Positions 11,909-22,730 of a DNA stretch of 64,000 nucleotides are shown here, piece after piece. Source of the stretch: Takakia lepidozioides (taxonomy: Eukaryota > Streptophyta > Takakiopsida > Takakiales > Takakiaceae); contig CM060734.1 in NCBI GenBank assembly GCA_030704615.1, positions 60,962,042-61,026,041 of the forward strand, read 5' to 3'. Numbering within the stretch: position 1 is the first letter of the stretch; each line of letters starts with the position of its first letter. The position numbers were made by a program, and so were the translations under genes. The notes beneath the pieces were generated by a model. It searched no databases and had not been told where the DNA came from. It saw only the letters and a program-made list of their open reading frames with translations.

Positions 11909-13862
11909 ATGTCGGCCCCCGACCCTTCCGAGTGACTTCTATGACAGTTCCTCACCCTCCATGGATGCGGACGAAAGGTACGCCGTGAAAGTTGCTGCTT
12001 GGTTTCTTGGCTTTCTCATCTCGTGTGTTTCTTGAGCAGTGGAAAACGAGGGATTAGCTCAAGGTGGAGAGCTGTGATTTAGTATCTACGTAAGCTTCGG
12101 TAAAGAAGTCATGCCGGAGAACACTATGCTGATTTCGTAATCTACTCTAGCCCCTCAGAAGTGACAGATGATTGCAGAAACGAGAGGGAGAGGGAGAGAT
12201 AGAGGAATGTAGCAAGTTCATTCGGTTACGCTCAAAGTTTGATAGCTACAAGCTAGCTAAACACAATGCATCCTGCATCTCGTGAAGAAGTCCATGGTGA
12301 GTTCTTGTGAGGGCTGCATCGTAGAGGGAGAGAGAGAGAGGGATTTTGCGAAATTCCTAGAGGACCCTTCCTCCATAAGACCCACGTCAATAAGTAGCTG
12401 CCGAAGATCTACTTTTAAATAGTGGCTCTTCTCAATAAATTGGCAATTGGGAGCTGACAGAGTTCTCATGTTCTGGCTGTGCTTGGACGTAGGTGAAGCA
12501 ATTGGTGAAGAACCATCCGGAAGGAGTTCTTCTCCGATCCTTCACAAGGGTGGCACAACTGGATTGATGAGGTGAGGCTATCTTGATCCATGTCTGGAAG
12601 GGGTTTAGCAAGGAATCCTTGTGATTGAAGCTGGCATGATGGTGATTTGTGGATTGGATTATATCTCCTGTCCCTCAAGTGAAAGACAATTTTGGTTTTC
12701 GGTTGCAAAAAGCAGCAAAAGCTCCTCACAGATGCTATCAGTTTGTTGCTTGAGGTTGTGTGAGGTTGTTCCCTACTATTTGAAACACACCCAGAGCTTG
12801 GAGGTTGTGGCCTCGTGCTTGTGGGGCTTTTGTCAAAGCTATGGGCGTTTAAGTGCCCACTAGTGGGTTTCATAGAAAGGTCCATGATCAATTCTTCAGA
12901 TATAACGGCACAAAGGAAGCCCTTTGGATTGTGCGTTTTAACGAAAATTCCTTGGGTGAAAGCAGAGCTAGCTGTGATGGTACAAGATGGAGTACAAGCT
13001 GCTGATGGCTCCAATGTCCATGTACAGCATGGAGCTCCAGGCCAACACTACAATGGGTATCGTTTTGATGCTGAGTCAAGGGTTTCAACTCAAACAGGTA
13101 GCTTTGGTACAGTTCGTTCTCAAAGTAGATGACTGCAGTAGTCATGTAACCCAGTTTATATGTAGCAAGGAGCCTCTCCTCATAAAGAGAGCTTTCTTTG
13201 AAGCATCTAGGAGCTTTTAAGGAACATAATAGCTTAAACCTATGGTAAGTAAGTGATTTCAGTCATGCAGGACGGCAGGCTCCAATTTGGCACAGTTCTT
13301 TGTTGGACATCAAACTGGCGGCAGGGGTAGCACCCATCACCACCAGTTTTGAAAGAGGATCAAGAGAGGGACTAAACAAGATCTCTCCTGTAACTTGAGG
13401 GGATTGGAGGACCTATCTAAGGCAGGAGCATTGAAAGAGGCACTTCACAGTTTGAACCGACAAGGCCTTCAGGCAGTCTCCAATGGTTATGTTACTGTCT
13501 TGCAGGAGTGCATCAACTTGAAAGACCTAGCAGATGCAAAGTGGATTTCAACCGAACACCTTATTGCTCAACACCCTTGTGAACATGTATGCCAAATGTG
13601 GGAGTCTGGTGGAGGCATGCCAAGTTTTTTGACTATCAAAATCACAGAGGGGAACTTAATTAACACCAGCAAGTACATGACTCCCCACAGAGCACGCGAG
13701 TGTTGGACTGGTATATAGGGCCTGGCCGAGTATCAACCAGGGTATCAAATAACCGACCCCGCTGGTATTGGCTATTGTAATACTAGGGTTAATAACCGGA
13801 CCACCTGGTATTAGCAATTCCCATGCCTAGGTCAATACCCTGCATAGGCTGGTAGGCCTCAG

Positions 13863-14324
13863 AATTTTGTGTGGCCTCGTCGTAATGAGGCCGCAGGGTG
13901 CAGAGGGGACAGGGACCTGACAGCGGGCCCTGCTACATTAAAACGATCCCTATTCCCCTGTTTCTCTTATATATGAAAAAAACTAGAATTTGTTGGCACG
14001 GTGGAGGTTGTGGTATGGTGGTATGTTGATGGCGATGCACACCTCGGGTTCCATTCCCTGATTGCGGATCACGTGGTAGGCGCTGACTACAATTACCTCC
14101 ATGGAGGTAGGTATGTAGCTATTCTCATGCAGGTAGTTTCAGCTTGGTTTTGCAACTACCTTCATGTAGACAATCCTAAAATTACCTGCATGGAGGTAGT
14201 TGTAAATTCCATATGCCAAAAAATTTCTAAGTCCAGGATGCATGAAGGTAGTTTGCTCCTATATTAATGAAAGGGGGGCCCCATCGTCTGACCAGCCTCA
14301 TTACGACAAGGCCACACAAAATTT
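13863..14324. mobile_element. Short inverted-terminal-repeat element (MITE-like)
   Basis: The left arm at 13863-13891 (AATTTTGTGTGGCCTCGTCG and on) is repeated inverted at 14295-14324 with one mismatch. The interior has several copies of a GCATGGAGGTAGTT-like word in direct and inverted orientation and no coding capacity. I could not establish a target-site duplication, so the superfamily is open. It lies in the gap that splits the PPR pseudogene. Confidence 0.6.
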
Positions 14325-14395
14325 TGGTAGTGACAAAGGCAATACCCATTTTATGGGCAAAACCACCCATCCTCTCACCATCATCACCGGAGACA

Positions 14396-14550
14396 ACCGC
14401 ATGTAGCCGAGTAGTGGGCACATACCATGTTGGATGTGGTTGTGGGTTCAAACCACGGTCTGGTGTGTCATGAAGGTGTTCATCTTTCAGTTGGAAGGCA
14501 ATAGCCCTTGTGGTCACCATAAGTTCCCTTTGGGAGGCATCATGCTTTCT
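14396..14550 (+). repeat. tRNA-derived SINE copy, plus orientation
   Basis: It contains GTAGTGGGCACATACCATG (A-box region), a B box GGGTTCAAACC at about 14443-14454, and the same body as the copy at 5628-5790. It ends in a T-rich run (about 14547-14560) that abuts the LINE fragment. Confidence 0.65.
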
Positions 14551-14561
14551 TTTTTTTTTCA

Positions 14562-15746
14562 CCTGACCGTAACCTTATCGCTGCCATTGTAAACCTTGAT
14601 ATATCCATGGATCATACCACTCACTTTCTCAAAGTTCGATCACGCACCGGTATAAGCGGCAATGATGCGGCCGACCTCTTTGCCTAGGCAAGCGCTTCCC
14701 GCACCCGGTTGACCGTACGGACGATCCCATCCACTCTTTTGGCTAATGCACCCAGCCCCCCTATACCCGACCAATACGTAATCCGATGACCATCCTCACT
14801 CACGAAGCGAACAAACAAGCCATGGCGTCTATTACTCATACCAAGGTCCACATTCAAAAATGGACACAATCCACCGTTCTCCACCATAAGTTATCAAACT
14901 ACTTTTGGCATACAAAAGCTGCTACCAATGCACAAATAAGACATACACTCAAATTTAGATACGCCCAATGTATAGGACACCAACGCAAACACATCTTCTT
15001 CCCATCCCCCCTCTGCCCACTTTGCTCACATACTCACCAGGTGCGGGACACCTGCCCCACCTTCTCAGCGAGTGTACCCACCATGTTATCCACGGCCTTT
15101 GTATTACTCGTCACAACCATGCGGTTTAGCCACATTCATAAACCCCCAGACCATATTGTCCTGTCATGGCTCCTCCCATGTGTTTGTCCCCGCTCACCTT
15201 GCACCTACCCCTCCAGGACTAGCCCCTGACATCTTGCTTGTTCATGGATTACCCATCAACGCCCCCGCCCACTACTCCATCCCCTAATCTTACCATTCAC
15301 TTCATCGAATTTACATTCTGCCATGATCGTTATCCCGCTTCCTCCACCTTAGAAAAACGACAGAAATATGCACCGCTCATCCTTACTATCCGCCAACGAG
15401 GTTGGAACACCGGTCCACTATATGTCATCACGGCCAGAACCAGAGGTGGCATCCACAATGCCAGTATCATCGCACTACACAGAAACTTTCATATCCCTAT
15501 CCCCCCTATCCACAAATGTTTAAAGACAATACACCTCACGGCGCTTGGTTCCCTCACAACTGTTATTACCAATAAGCGACAACTTGAATCCAACCCCCTT
15601 TTGGTACCTTAGGATACCGGTACCTCTTTCCTATGGCTACTCGGTGTCCTTTGGACACTTGATTTCTTTATAGGGCCCACACCCGAAAAGTGGTAGTAGC
15701 CGTGAAACGAAGTGGCTCTTAGTTACGCCGGTTTAGGCCAGAGCCT
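14562..15746 (+). mobile_element. 5'-truncated LINE: RNase H, zinc motif and restriction-like endonuclease domain (relic)
   Basis: Read through frameshifts, the 3' end of a non-LTR retroelement is visible. First comes an RNase H tail (FLKVRSRTGISGNDAADLF). Next is a CPLC...HLLSEC...H zinc motif followed by ITRHNHAV. Last is a nuclease-like domain with APDILLVHGLP about 30 residues before IHFIEFTFCHDRYP, and then RGGIHNASIIALHRNF. A Pro-Asp followed by an acidic residue in a beta strand resembles a PD-(D/E)XK restriction-like endonuclease; that reading is inference. The element ends near 15746 in a (TC)n run (15747-15761) instead of poly(A). At least three frameshifts or stops make it inactive. 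A second copy of the same 3' end lies inverted at about 24575-25120. Confidence 0.7.
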
Positions 15747-18015
15747 TCTCTCTCTCTCTCTTATGGGCAAAAAGATTGACTATACACATGTATAGGTATC
15801 AAGTAGGGCGTGTGCACATGTGAGGGTTAGGGCATGTCCAACCCCAAGGGCGGCCATTATTCTTCATTTTTTAGCACATGTCAAGGCTCTCAAGTGTTTA
15901 TCTGCAAGCCCGCCTCAAGACCTACATCAAGGCAGCCACAAACATTTGAGAGTTTAGGGTTCCACTAGAGTACTATTGGAATGATCACAAATGGACCATG
16001 GCTAAGAGGGAGGGGACAAATGTGACTACAGCCGTGTCTGAGTTAGCTTCACTTTGCATACTTAAATCTGCAATATTATTATGTAATGAACATTCATTTT
16101 TTGGGGAAGTCGGGTATGCTTTTTCTTTTTCTTTTTTCTTTTCCTTTTTTTTTCAGCAAAGAGGGGATGGAAGCTCTCGAAATTGATTGCAGATGGTGGA
16201 AAAAATAACCACCGATAAGGTCGTGAAGGCTTACGGTAGGGACGACCTTGCAATCTAGCAAAAGATAAAGAAGTGAATATGAAGTCCTGAGTACGAGAGA
16301 ACAGAATGAAACCAATGAGGATTTCATATAAGTAGAAACCAGAGTTATGTGGTCTAGCTGGTGGGAGAAGATAAGAAGAGACGGGGCTTTAGGTTGCACA
16401 CGAACAATGCTAAGGACAGAGAAGAGTTCATAACCAATAAACTAGAAACTAGGATTTAAGTTGTGTCTTGAGCTGGGGTTGCGAGCGCGGCGGTGTCGCC
16501 AATTGCAATCACCCTCCTCCTCTTCACCAAGGGACTTCCCATTGCGTGGCGATGGCGTCATCCCAATGGAAGTGCGAGTCCGAAGGACGGGAGCCGAGCA
16601 AGCTACCCATTTGAATGACGGGATCAACTCCAATTGAGGCGAGATTTGGCAGGCTTCATCCTCTTGGGATTCCTCATCCAAGAAGCCAAAAAAAAACCAT
16701 CCAATTTGGCCAACACATCTAGTGCTGCCACTTGGTCAAACTTGGTCAGATCCCTTAATTATAACTCTCTTACATACACGTGTGAAGAAATGTTCACATG
16801 AAAAAGACAGAATTACCTTCATCAATTCCTGACCTCCTTGATTGCGTGATGAGACAACTTTGCTTTAACTCGAAATTAGGGCAATCAATTGCCGAATCAA
16901 AGTAGTGCACGACAAGGGCCACTCGATGGCAGTAATTTCATACAATTTGAAGCATATCTGAAAACGCAATTTACATTGAAGTGGGCCCGGTGCTCGGGGA
17001 GGTCACTCCCTATCTAGTTTCCTAGGCACGTGAGGCAAATAGGCATTTTCTATGGGGGTATTAATTTTATTTTCTGAAATTTTGGCCACCCTATTATTAC
17101 ATAATTTTGTAATATGACATATTTTCTTTTAGGCTATATTATTTATATTTTATAGCAGGTAACAAATATTGGACACCCTATATTAACCTGAAATTTTTTA
17201 TAAAAAATTACGGGGTAATGAATTTTTTATTTGCTGGAAACAAATTTATCCAAAGTAGATGCATCAGCATCATTTAAAGTATAAAGGTTCTGATCAAATC
17301 TCATAGTAATTGAACTAATAATTGAATTTATGTCTATCCACTTGCTGTCAGTTACATCGTATTTTGAATTTCAGATGCCCTCTAGATTTTGAGAAGTAGT
17401 TGAGAAGCACCATGATTGTTATGGCTGGCTTGTTGAGAAGATCAACTGGTTGTCGAGAGACCTCCCACCTACTCCCTACCTTTCTTCTCATTTTTGTATT
17501 ACGTCTATCCACCATGTCCCTCAAAACCTATGGGCCGTCATGCTTGTATTGCCATTCTTCCCTCGAAATCTACGCTTCTCCATTGTCACGCCTTGCAAGC
17601 TTCAAAACCTGTAGGCCACAATGCTTGCACCACTGATCGCACAACCCTTTCCTGCTGTATGTCTAACACAATGTCACCACGAATTGCAACCGATAGGAGA
17701 GAGGAAAGCCTAGGGTTGTTGTGCACATGCGCCTACGCCCTCTCCGCTGCGTGTCACTGATCGACACGTGTCCCTTTAATTTATCTCCACCCTATATTAG
17801 TTTTTTTTTTTTTTGAAGAATCCGTCTTTATTTTGGACCCTATTTAAATTTACATGTGGTGCCGCCAATATATTAGTACCCTATAGTATTTCTAAATATA
17901 TTCTAAATTTTATTTTCTCAAAATTTTCGGCACCCTATATTTTTTTGCACGTCAAGTGGTAATATTTGGAAGTGACCTCCCATTGGCCTGGTGACCCGTT
18001 TCGGGTCTGTTGAGC
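15747..18015. other. Transposon-derived filler inside PPR pseudogene
   Basis: It starts with a (TC)n tract. I see no recognisable coding domain. At 17.05-17.95 kb there are AT-rich stretches sharing phrases such as CACCCTATATT, which look like decayed repeat arms. Homology to the PPR gene resumes at about 18020. Confidence 0.4.
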
Positions 18016-18775
18016 GTTTAAGGATTAATGGTTACATTACTTTGTTTCCATGACTCGAGATTATGGCTTAATGGCTATAGTGGAGCATTTTGGTTGCATG
18101 ATGGACCTTCTTAGCCGTGGAGAGAAATTGGAGGAGGCAAAGGATTTCATTAAGGAAATGCCAATTGAGGTGTAGTGTGGGGGCCCTTGCTTGGCGCCTG
18201 CCATATTCATGGAGATGTGGAGCTAGTAGAGCAAGTTGCAAAAAACCTTCTCAACAGCAATCAATATGAGCATGTTGCAACATATGTGCTTCTATTAAAT
18301 ATCTATGTTACTGCTGGCAGATGGGACGAGAAAGCAAAGGTGAGAAAAATGATGGAGGAAAAGGTGTAAAAAAAAAAGAAACAAGCCGCAACTGCATTGA
18401 GATTAACAACCAGGTGCATATATTTGTTATAGAAGACAAAATGCATTCCCAAATTGAGGAAATCCGTGCTGCAGTAAAGAGAATGTTTGGGCAGATGAGG
18501 GAAGTCGGGTATGTGCCTGACACTCGTTCTGTATTACATGATGTGGAAGAGGAGAAAAAAAAAAAGTTTTATCTTTGCTATCACAGTGAGAAGCTGGCTA
18601 CTGCTTTTGGGATCATCAGCACACCCCAGATGACACCTATATGTATCATCAAGAGCTTGAGGGTGTGTGGTGATTGCGGCGACTGCCATACAACCACCAA
18701 GTTCATCTCAAAAACTGTCAGGCGAGCACTTGTTGTATGAAATAACAACCATTTCCATCACTTCCAAGATGGGCT

Positions 18776-21563
18776 TGTAGGGATTATTGGTGAAATTAGT
18801 AACACGCACAGAAGAAAATGTGTCACTTCAAACATGACTTGGGTGGGCGGTTCATCATTAGTGATTAAAACTAAAGAACTCTTATGTTTCATTGGAATGC
18901 AATGGCCTTCAGTAGTCACTTCCCTCAGTCATTTCCCTTGGACAACCACAATCCATTCTTGAGGCAGTAAATATTAATTCAAGGCTCTCATTGACATTCA
19001 ACTATGGGCCACGACCATATCGGCACAACCTTCTTCATCCTTTTGGATGGAGTTGGTGATGACTAACATGAGGAGTCAATGGGCTGCAATATATCTTGTA
19101 TAAGAGAATGATGGATATGAGGAACCAAAATATGGTGTAGATTGCGAGGGTGTTGGGGACTATGGTTTTGATGCGCCATTTGGGTCAGAGCCGGGAGGAA
19201 GAAGAGTTGGAGGACGCCAGCTCAAGGACCATGAAAATGAGATGAACACACATTTGTACAAAGGGGCAAATGTGAGTTGCATCTCCACCATCTTGCAGTT
19301 GCTTAGTTTGCAAATTCGTTTCAGCATAAGTAACGTGGGCTTGTCCACGATCATGCAGACCTTCGTTGACTACATTCTTGCCCCTCTCATTTGGAGCCAA
19401 AAATGCCAATATCCCATAAAGAGGCAAGAGGGGTTCTAGAGCACACTGTGGAGATGGGTTAAAAGATTATTCCTGCATTTGAGCTTTGTAGTATGAGAGC
19501 ATGACAATGTCACCAAGTGTGCATATCTCTCTTCAAAGATTATTTTGAGGTCAAATGCAGATTTGTATGAGTATTGGAAAATGTTTTCAGATCATTTGCG
19601 ACTAAATTGTTAAAAATTTCCAAAACAGTTGGAATTTAGAAAAATAATCTAAATTTCGGTGAATAGTTTGTATGCTTTATGATATTCATGTGTTTTGACA
19701 GAATACATACTTTGTTATCTTAAGCGTATGTGCTTGTGATTATGTATTGTGGTTGAACCTAGGGTTAACCAAGAGTACCATTGTGGTGCAGACTCTTTAA
19801 ACCTCTACACAAAACCGAGCTTTTGACCCGATTTCCCTACGTGTCAACTTGTGATTGTGTTTGAGGGCCACACCATGTCACTACCAGTAACTTTACATTT
19901 TTCTAGCATAAAATTCATAATTATATTTAAAATAATTATTAATATACAAGTCAAGAATCATTGTTCTGTCGATAAATATCATGGGCGCCCATATGAACGA
20001 CCACTTGTGCAGTTCATTGAATTATAATGGAATATATAGTTCCATCGGTCAAGAAGTAAATATACAAACCCCAATATCACCACATTGATAGCCAATAGTA
20101 TGTAGTATGTCTGCTCCCATTCAATATGTACAAACAAAATTCGATTAGAGTCAAAGGATACATAATTATCTGACCCTTCTAAATTTTCGGATGATTCAAT
20201 AGCCTTAATGTTACTAATGTATAACCAAACATGGATGACAAAACCTGTAAAGCTAAATTGACCTTATGTGATCTATTTGGATAGCACTAACACAGATCTT
20301 TGTTTGGGATTGTTTACGTTTGTTAAATTATATGTTAATGTTCATTTTATTACAATCACATCTTCTATTCAATAACCATATCATATTGGTGCACTAAAAT
20401 GGTCGGTTGTGTGAGATGAAATTGACATCAATTGACTCACCGTAATAGTGTCAAGAACCCATATAGACACAAAGAGATCTAATCCCTTGAACATCTTGTT
20501 CCCCTGAATTGTCGCAAACATGTCAACTTTAAGGAATACGAAATACTCATTATGCAGTGAAAATTATTATAATTAATTTTTTTATTGGCTCCTCTTTATT
20601 CTAAGAGGAGACTACGCATTAGTGTCAAAAATTGCTAAGCCCTTGTTGTTCCCCAGGTGTCACCTCATCTCCTTTGCTGAAAAACTAACACCTCCCTCAC
20701 ATAAATGTCTCTTATTGAACAATTTATGACGAATAAATTGATGATTTATCAAGTTTATTATGGATGAAAGTAGATTCCACTATTCATGCGACCAGCTTGT
20801 TTATCTCAGAAATCAGTTTGATCAAAAATCAAAAATCAATTTCAAAAGTAATCAATTTGATAGATTACTATGTTATTTTTTACTGAAGCGATGAACTCTC
20901 TATAGCTGCTCATGAGGTTCAGACGTTCAGACCGACCAGCGTATGAAACACAGTGTTGATATGTCTTTACTGGCGCAATATACATTTTTGCTTTGTTAGA
21001 ATGGACTAATCTTCCTTCACATAATTTATGGCGTCACTGATCCCCAAGGGCTACTGCCTTGCGGTGGAAAGGTGGACACCGGACACCTTTATGACATCCA
21101 ATATGTGGTTTGAACCCGCAACCACTAGTGAGGCGGTTTGTGCTCTTCCATACACTGGGATGTCAATTCCAGTATAGTATCAAAATGGAGACCATGGCAC
21201 TAAGGCGCTATGGTTATATTAAGAAAATCTTTTTGATGCCTATGTATCGACATCTAAACACACAATATTTTATTTCATGAACTTATAGAATAGAAACAAA
21301 GAGACCCACTGTAATAAATCTCAGAATTTTCAGGACATGAATAGTCTAAATACACTGCCATGATAGATAGATAGATATAAAGAGGGGAATATCCGAACAT
21401 GATATTACTTGCAGCAATAATAATGCTCTTTAACAAAATAATACCTAAGCTGTTTAGTTGAATACTACCATGCCAAATTTAAAACTGAGTCTGATTAGAC
21501 ACACAATTTAAAGTTAAAACCAAAAATCAACCAAGAAGGAAGCAATCGGAAAGTAACATGTAC
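18776..21563. other. Intergenic, no confident gene
   Basis: AT-rich with short frames only. On the minus strand near 20180-19984 there is a frame with one hydrophobic stretch (YYILLAINVVILGFVYLLL). It could be a distal exon of the cytochrome b561 locus, but the splice phase does not fit. A SINE copy lies at 21030-21175. Confidence 0.35.
21030..21175 (-). repeat. tRNA-derived SINE copy, minus orientation
   Basis: On the minus strand it has CCAGTGTATGGAAGAGCAC (A-box region) and the B box GGGTTCAAACC. The body shares GGTGGACACC, GGGCTACTGCCTT and neighbouring words with the copies at 5628-5790 and 14396-14550. Confidence 0.6.
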
Positions 21564-22730
21564 CTTAAAGGCCGCATAATACCAATAATAGGTTGTACCC
21601 AGACAAGACACATGATAAATACTCCAAGCTTCACATGAGCTGTGTATTGTAGAGATTGAAACTTATTCAATGCAATGCCTGCCCCTATCGTCGAAAGCAC
21701 TATTCCCAGCACCTGATGGCACATTAAAGGATATTTTGATTAACATTTGTTTGTCCTCATCACTAATTCTCTACAATTGAGTAAATTGCCAACAGTCAGT
21801 AGCTCAGTTAGATAGTGCACTCAGTGCCACCCAAATGATTTTGAGGTCAAATCCGGCTACTAATGTGAAAGAGGTTATTTTCTCCTCTCTCTAAAATTAA
21901 GGGTACTACCTGATTTGTGAGCCGTTGCTCCCAGGTATTTCCCTTTTTTTTTTAAGTAAATTAAAAACAAAAAAATTCGAGGGCCACTTTCCCTCTTTAA
22001 AAAAAACTTCTAGATCAATATCTGGGAAAAGCTTGTCATGGAAGGCTATATATATATGAAGATAGCTTTGATAAATTTTGAAGTGCAGATCTTTGGTTGA
22101 TGTATATAAGAAAGCTGTGAACAACTGAACAGTGCTGGATTAGTGAATTGCCTGCCTAACAAGCCTCTACTTACAGCCGTTGTTATCCCTTCCTAGTGTA
22201 TCGCCCACAAACCTTTATAAACTTGAGCGGTGGCCGGGGCTCACTACAAAACCAAAAACCCAAAAAACTTCTACATCATATTAGGTCCAATGGGATCATG
22301 AGCTTGTAATTATGATTCAGATTCAAACTGAATTTACTCAATCCCTAATTGGTTGTGAAGTTTGACAAAATGTGTGGCATGACAATGACGCGAGTCCGAA
22401 TGTTGAATTCCACACTTGTTCATGTGCGCTACCTATTGTAATAAAGTTGAAGTAATTATCGATTAGAAACAATTCATAAATTGCAGGAACCACATATTAT
22501 CATTGTCATACCTGAACCATCCAATGTATGTGGAACCATTTTTTGAGACGAAACTGCCTATACTTGACTATAATGACCCCAACTGGGAACATAACACCAA
22601 ACGCTAGCCACATAAGGAAGGCATGCGCCTTGTACCATGATATGGTTGTTACCGGGCCGTCTTGGCCGTCTACTCTACTTGCAAGAGATCCAAACACTAG
22701 GACCAACACAATTGATTGAAAAGAAACCAT
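21564..22730 (-). pseudogene. Cytochrome b561-type protein, N-terminal half only
   Basis: Two phase-consistent exons on the minus strand: 22730-22512 and 21712-21564. Exon 1 has a signal peptide (about residues 1-22, ending ...SRVDGQ), then a first membrane helix with a heme-type His (KAHAFLMWLAFGVMFPVGVI) and FHIHWMVQ. Exon 2 has a further helix and AHVKLGVFIMCLVWVQPIIG, ending MRPLR. This is the core of the trans-membrane electron-transfer b561 domain, which normally reduces monodehydroascorbate or iron using two hemes. No DOMON domain precedes it. The expected third exon with a His-Trp heme ligand and the last helices was not found down to 19 kb: no CAY-TGG codon pair in that stretch fits. 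It is either a truncated gene or a gene with an exon I cannot see. Confidence 0.6.
21797..21960 (+). repeat. Second tRNA-derived SINE family
   Basis: The head reads like a tRNA: TAGCTCAGTTAGATAGTG (A box), then GAGGTCAAATCCGGCTAC (B box) about 45 bases on. It is followed by a unique body and a T-run near 21948. The arms do not fold into a clean cloverleaf, so I call a SINE and not a tRNA gene. Confidence 0.55.

Larger units (their letters stand above)
11909..18775 (+). pseudogene. Broken PDF-motif/PPR-DYW gene split by transposon debris
   Basis: A decayed paralogue of the intact gene at 62313. Former exons align base by base: 11909-11977 (ATG, soon an in-frame stop, same GAAAG|GT donor), 12493-12571 (former first half of the PDF motif) and 12876-about 13640 (IPWVKAEL, then KAGALKEALHSLNRQ). 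A frameshift near 13555 moves the first PPR repeat (LVNMYAKCGSLVEACQVF) into another frame. Homology then stops and resumes at about 18020 with the PPR tail (VEHFGCMMDLLSRGEKLEEA), an in-frame stop and frameshift near 18175, the E domain, and a DYW domain to about 18775. The DYW part has HSEKLATAFG (the HxE deaminase site) and a zinc motif altered to CGDCGDCHTTTK. It reaches a stop before the terminal Asp-Tyr-Trp. All central PPR repeats are missing, so the locus cannot make a working editing factor. Confidence 0.85.

Noticed and set aside
12466-13014. 182-codon open frame on the minus strand
   Set aside because: It lies antisense over the PPR pseudogene exons and has no recognisable domain. 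The plus strand explains the sequence.
20452-20525. Possible third exon of the cytochrome b561 gene (minus strand, LDLFVSIWVLDTIT)
   Set aside because: The GT-AG borders look fine, but joining it after exon 2 gives the wrong phase and an immediate stop, and the expected His-Trp is absent.
21797-21865. Possible tRNA gene
   Set aside because: A and B boxes are present, but the acceptor and anticodon arms do not pair well and a SINE-like body with a T-run follows.
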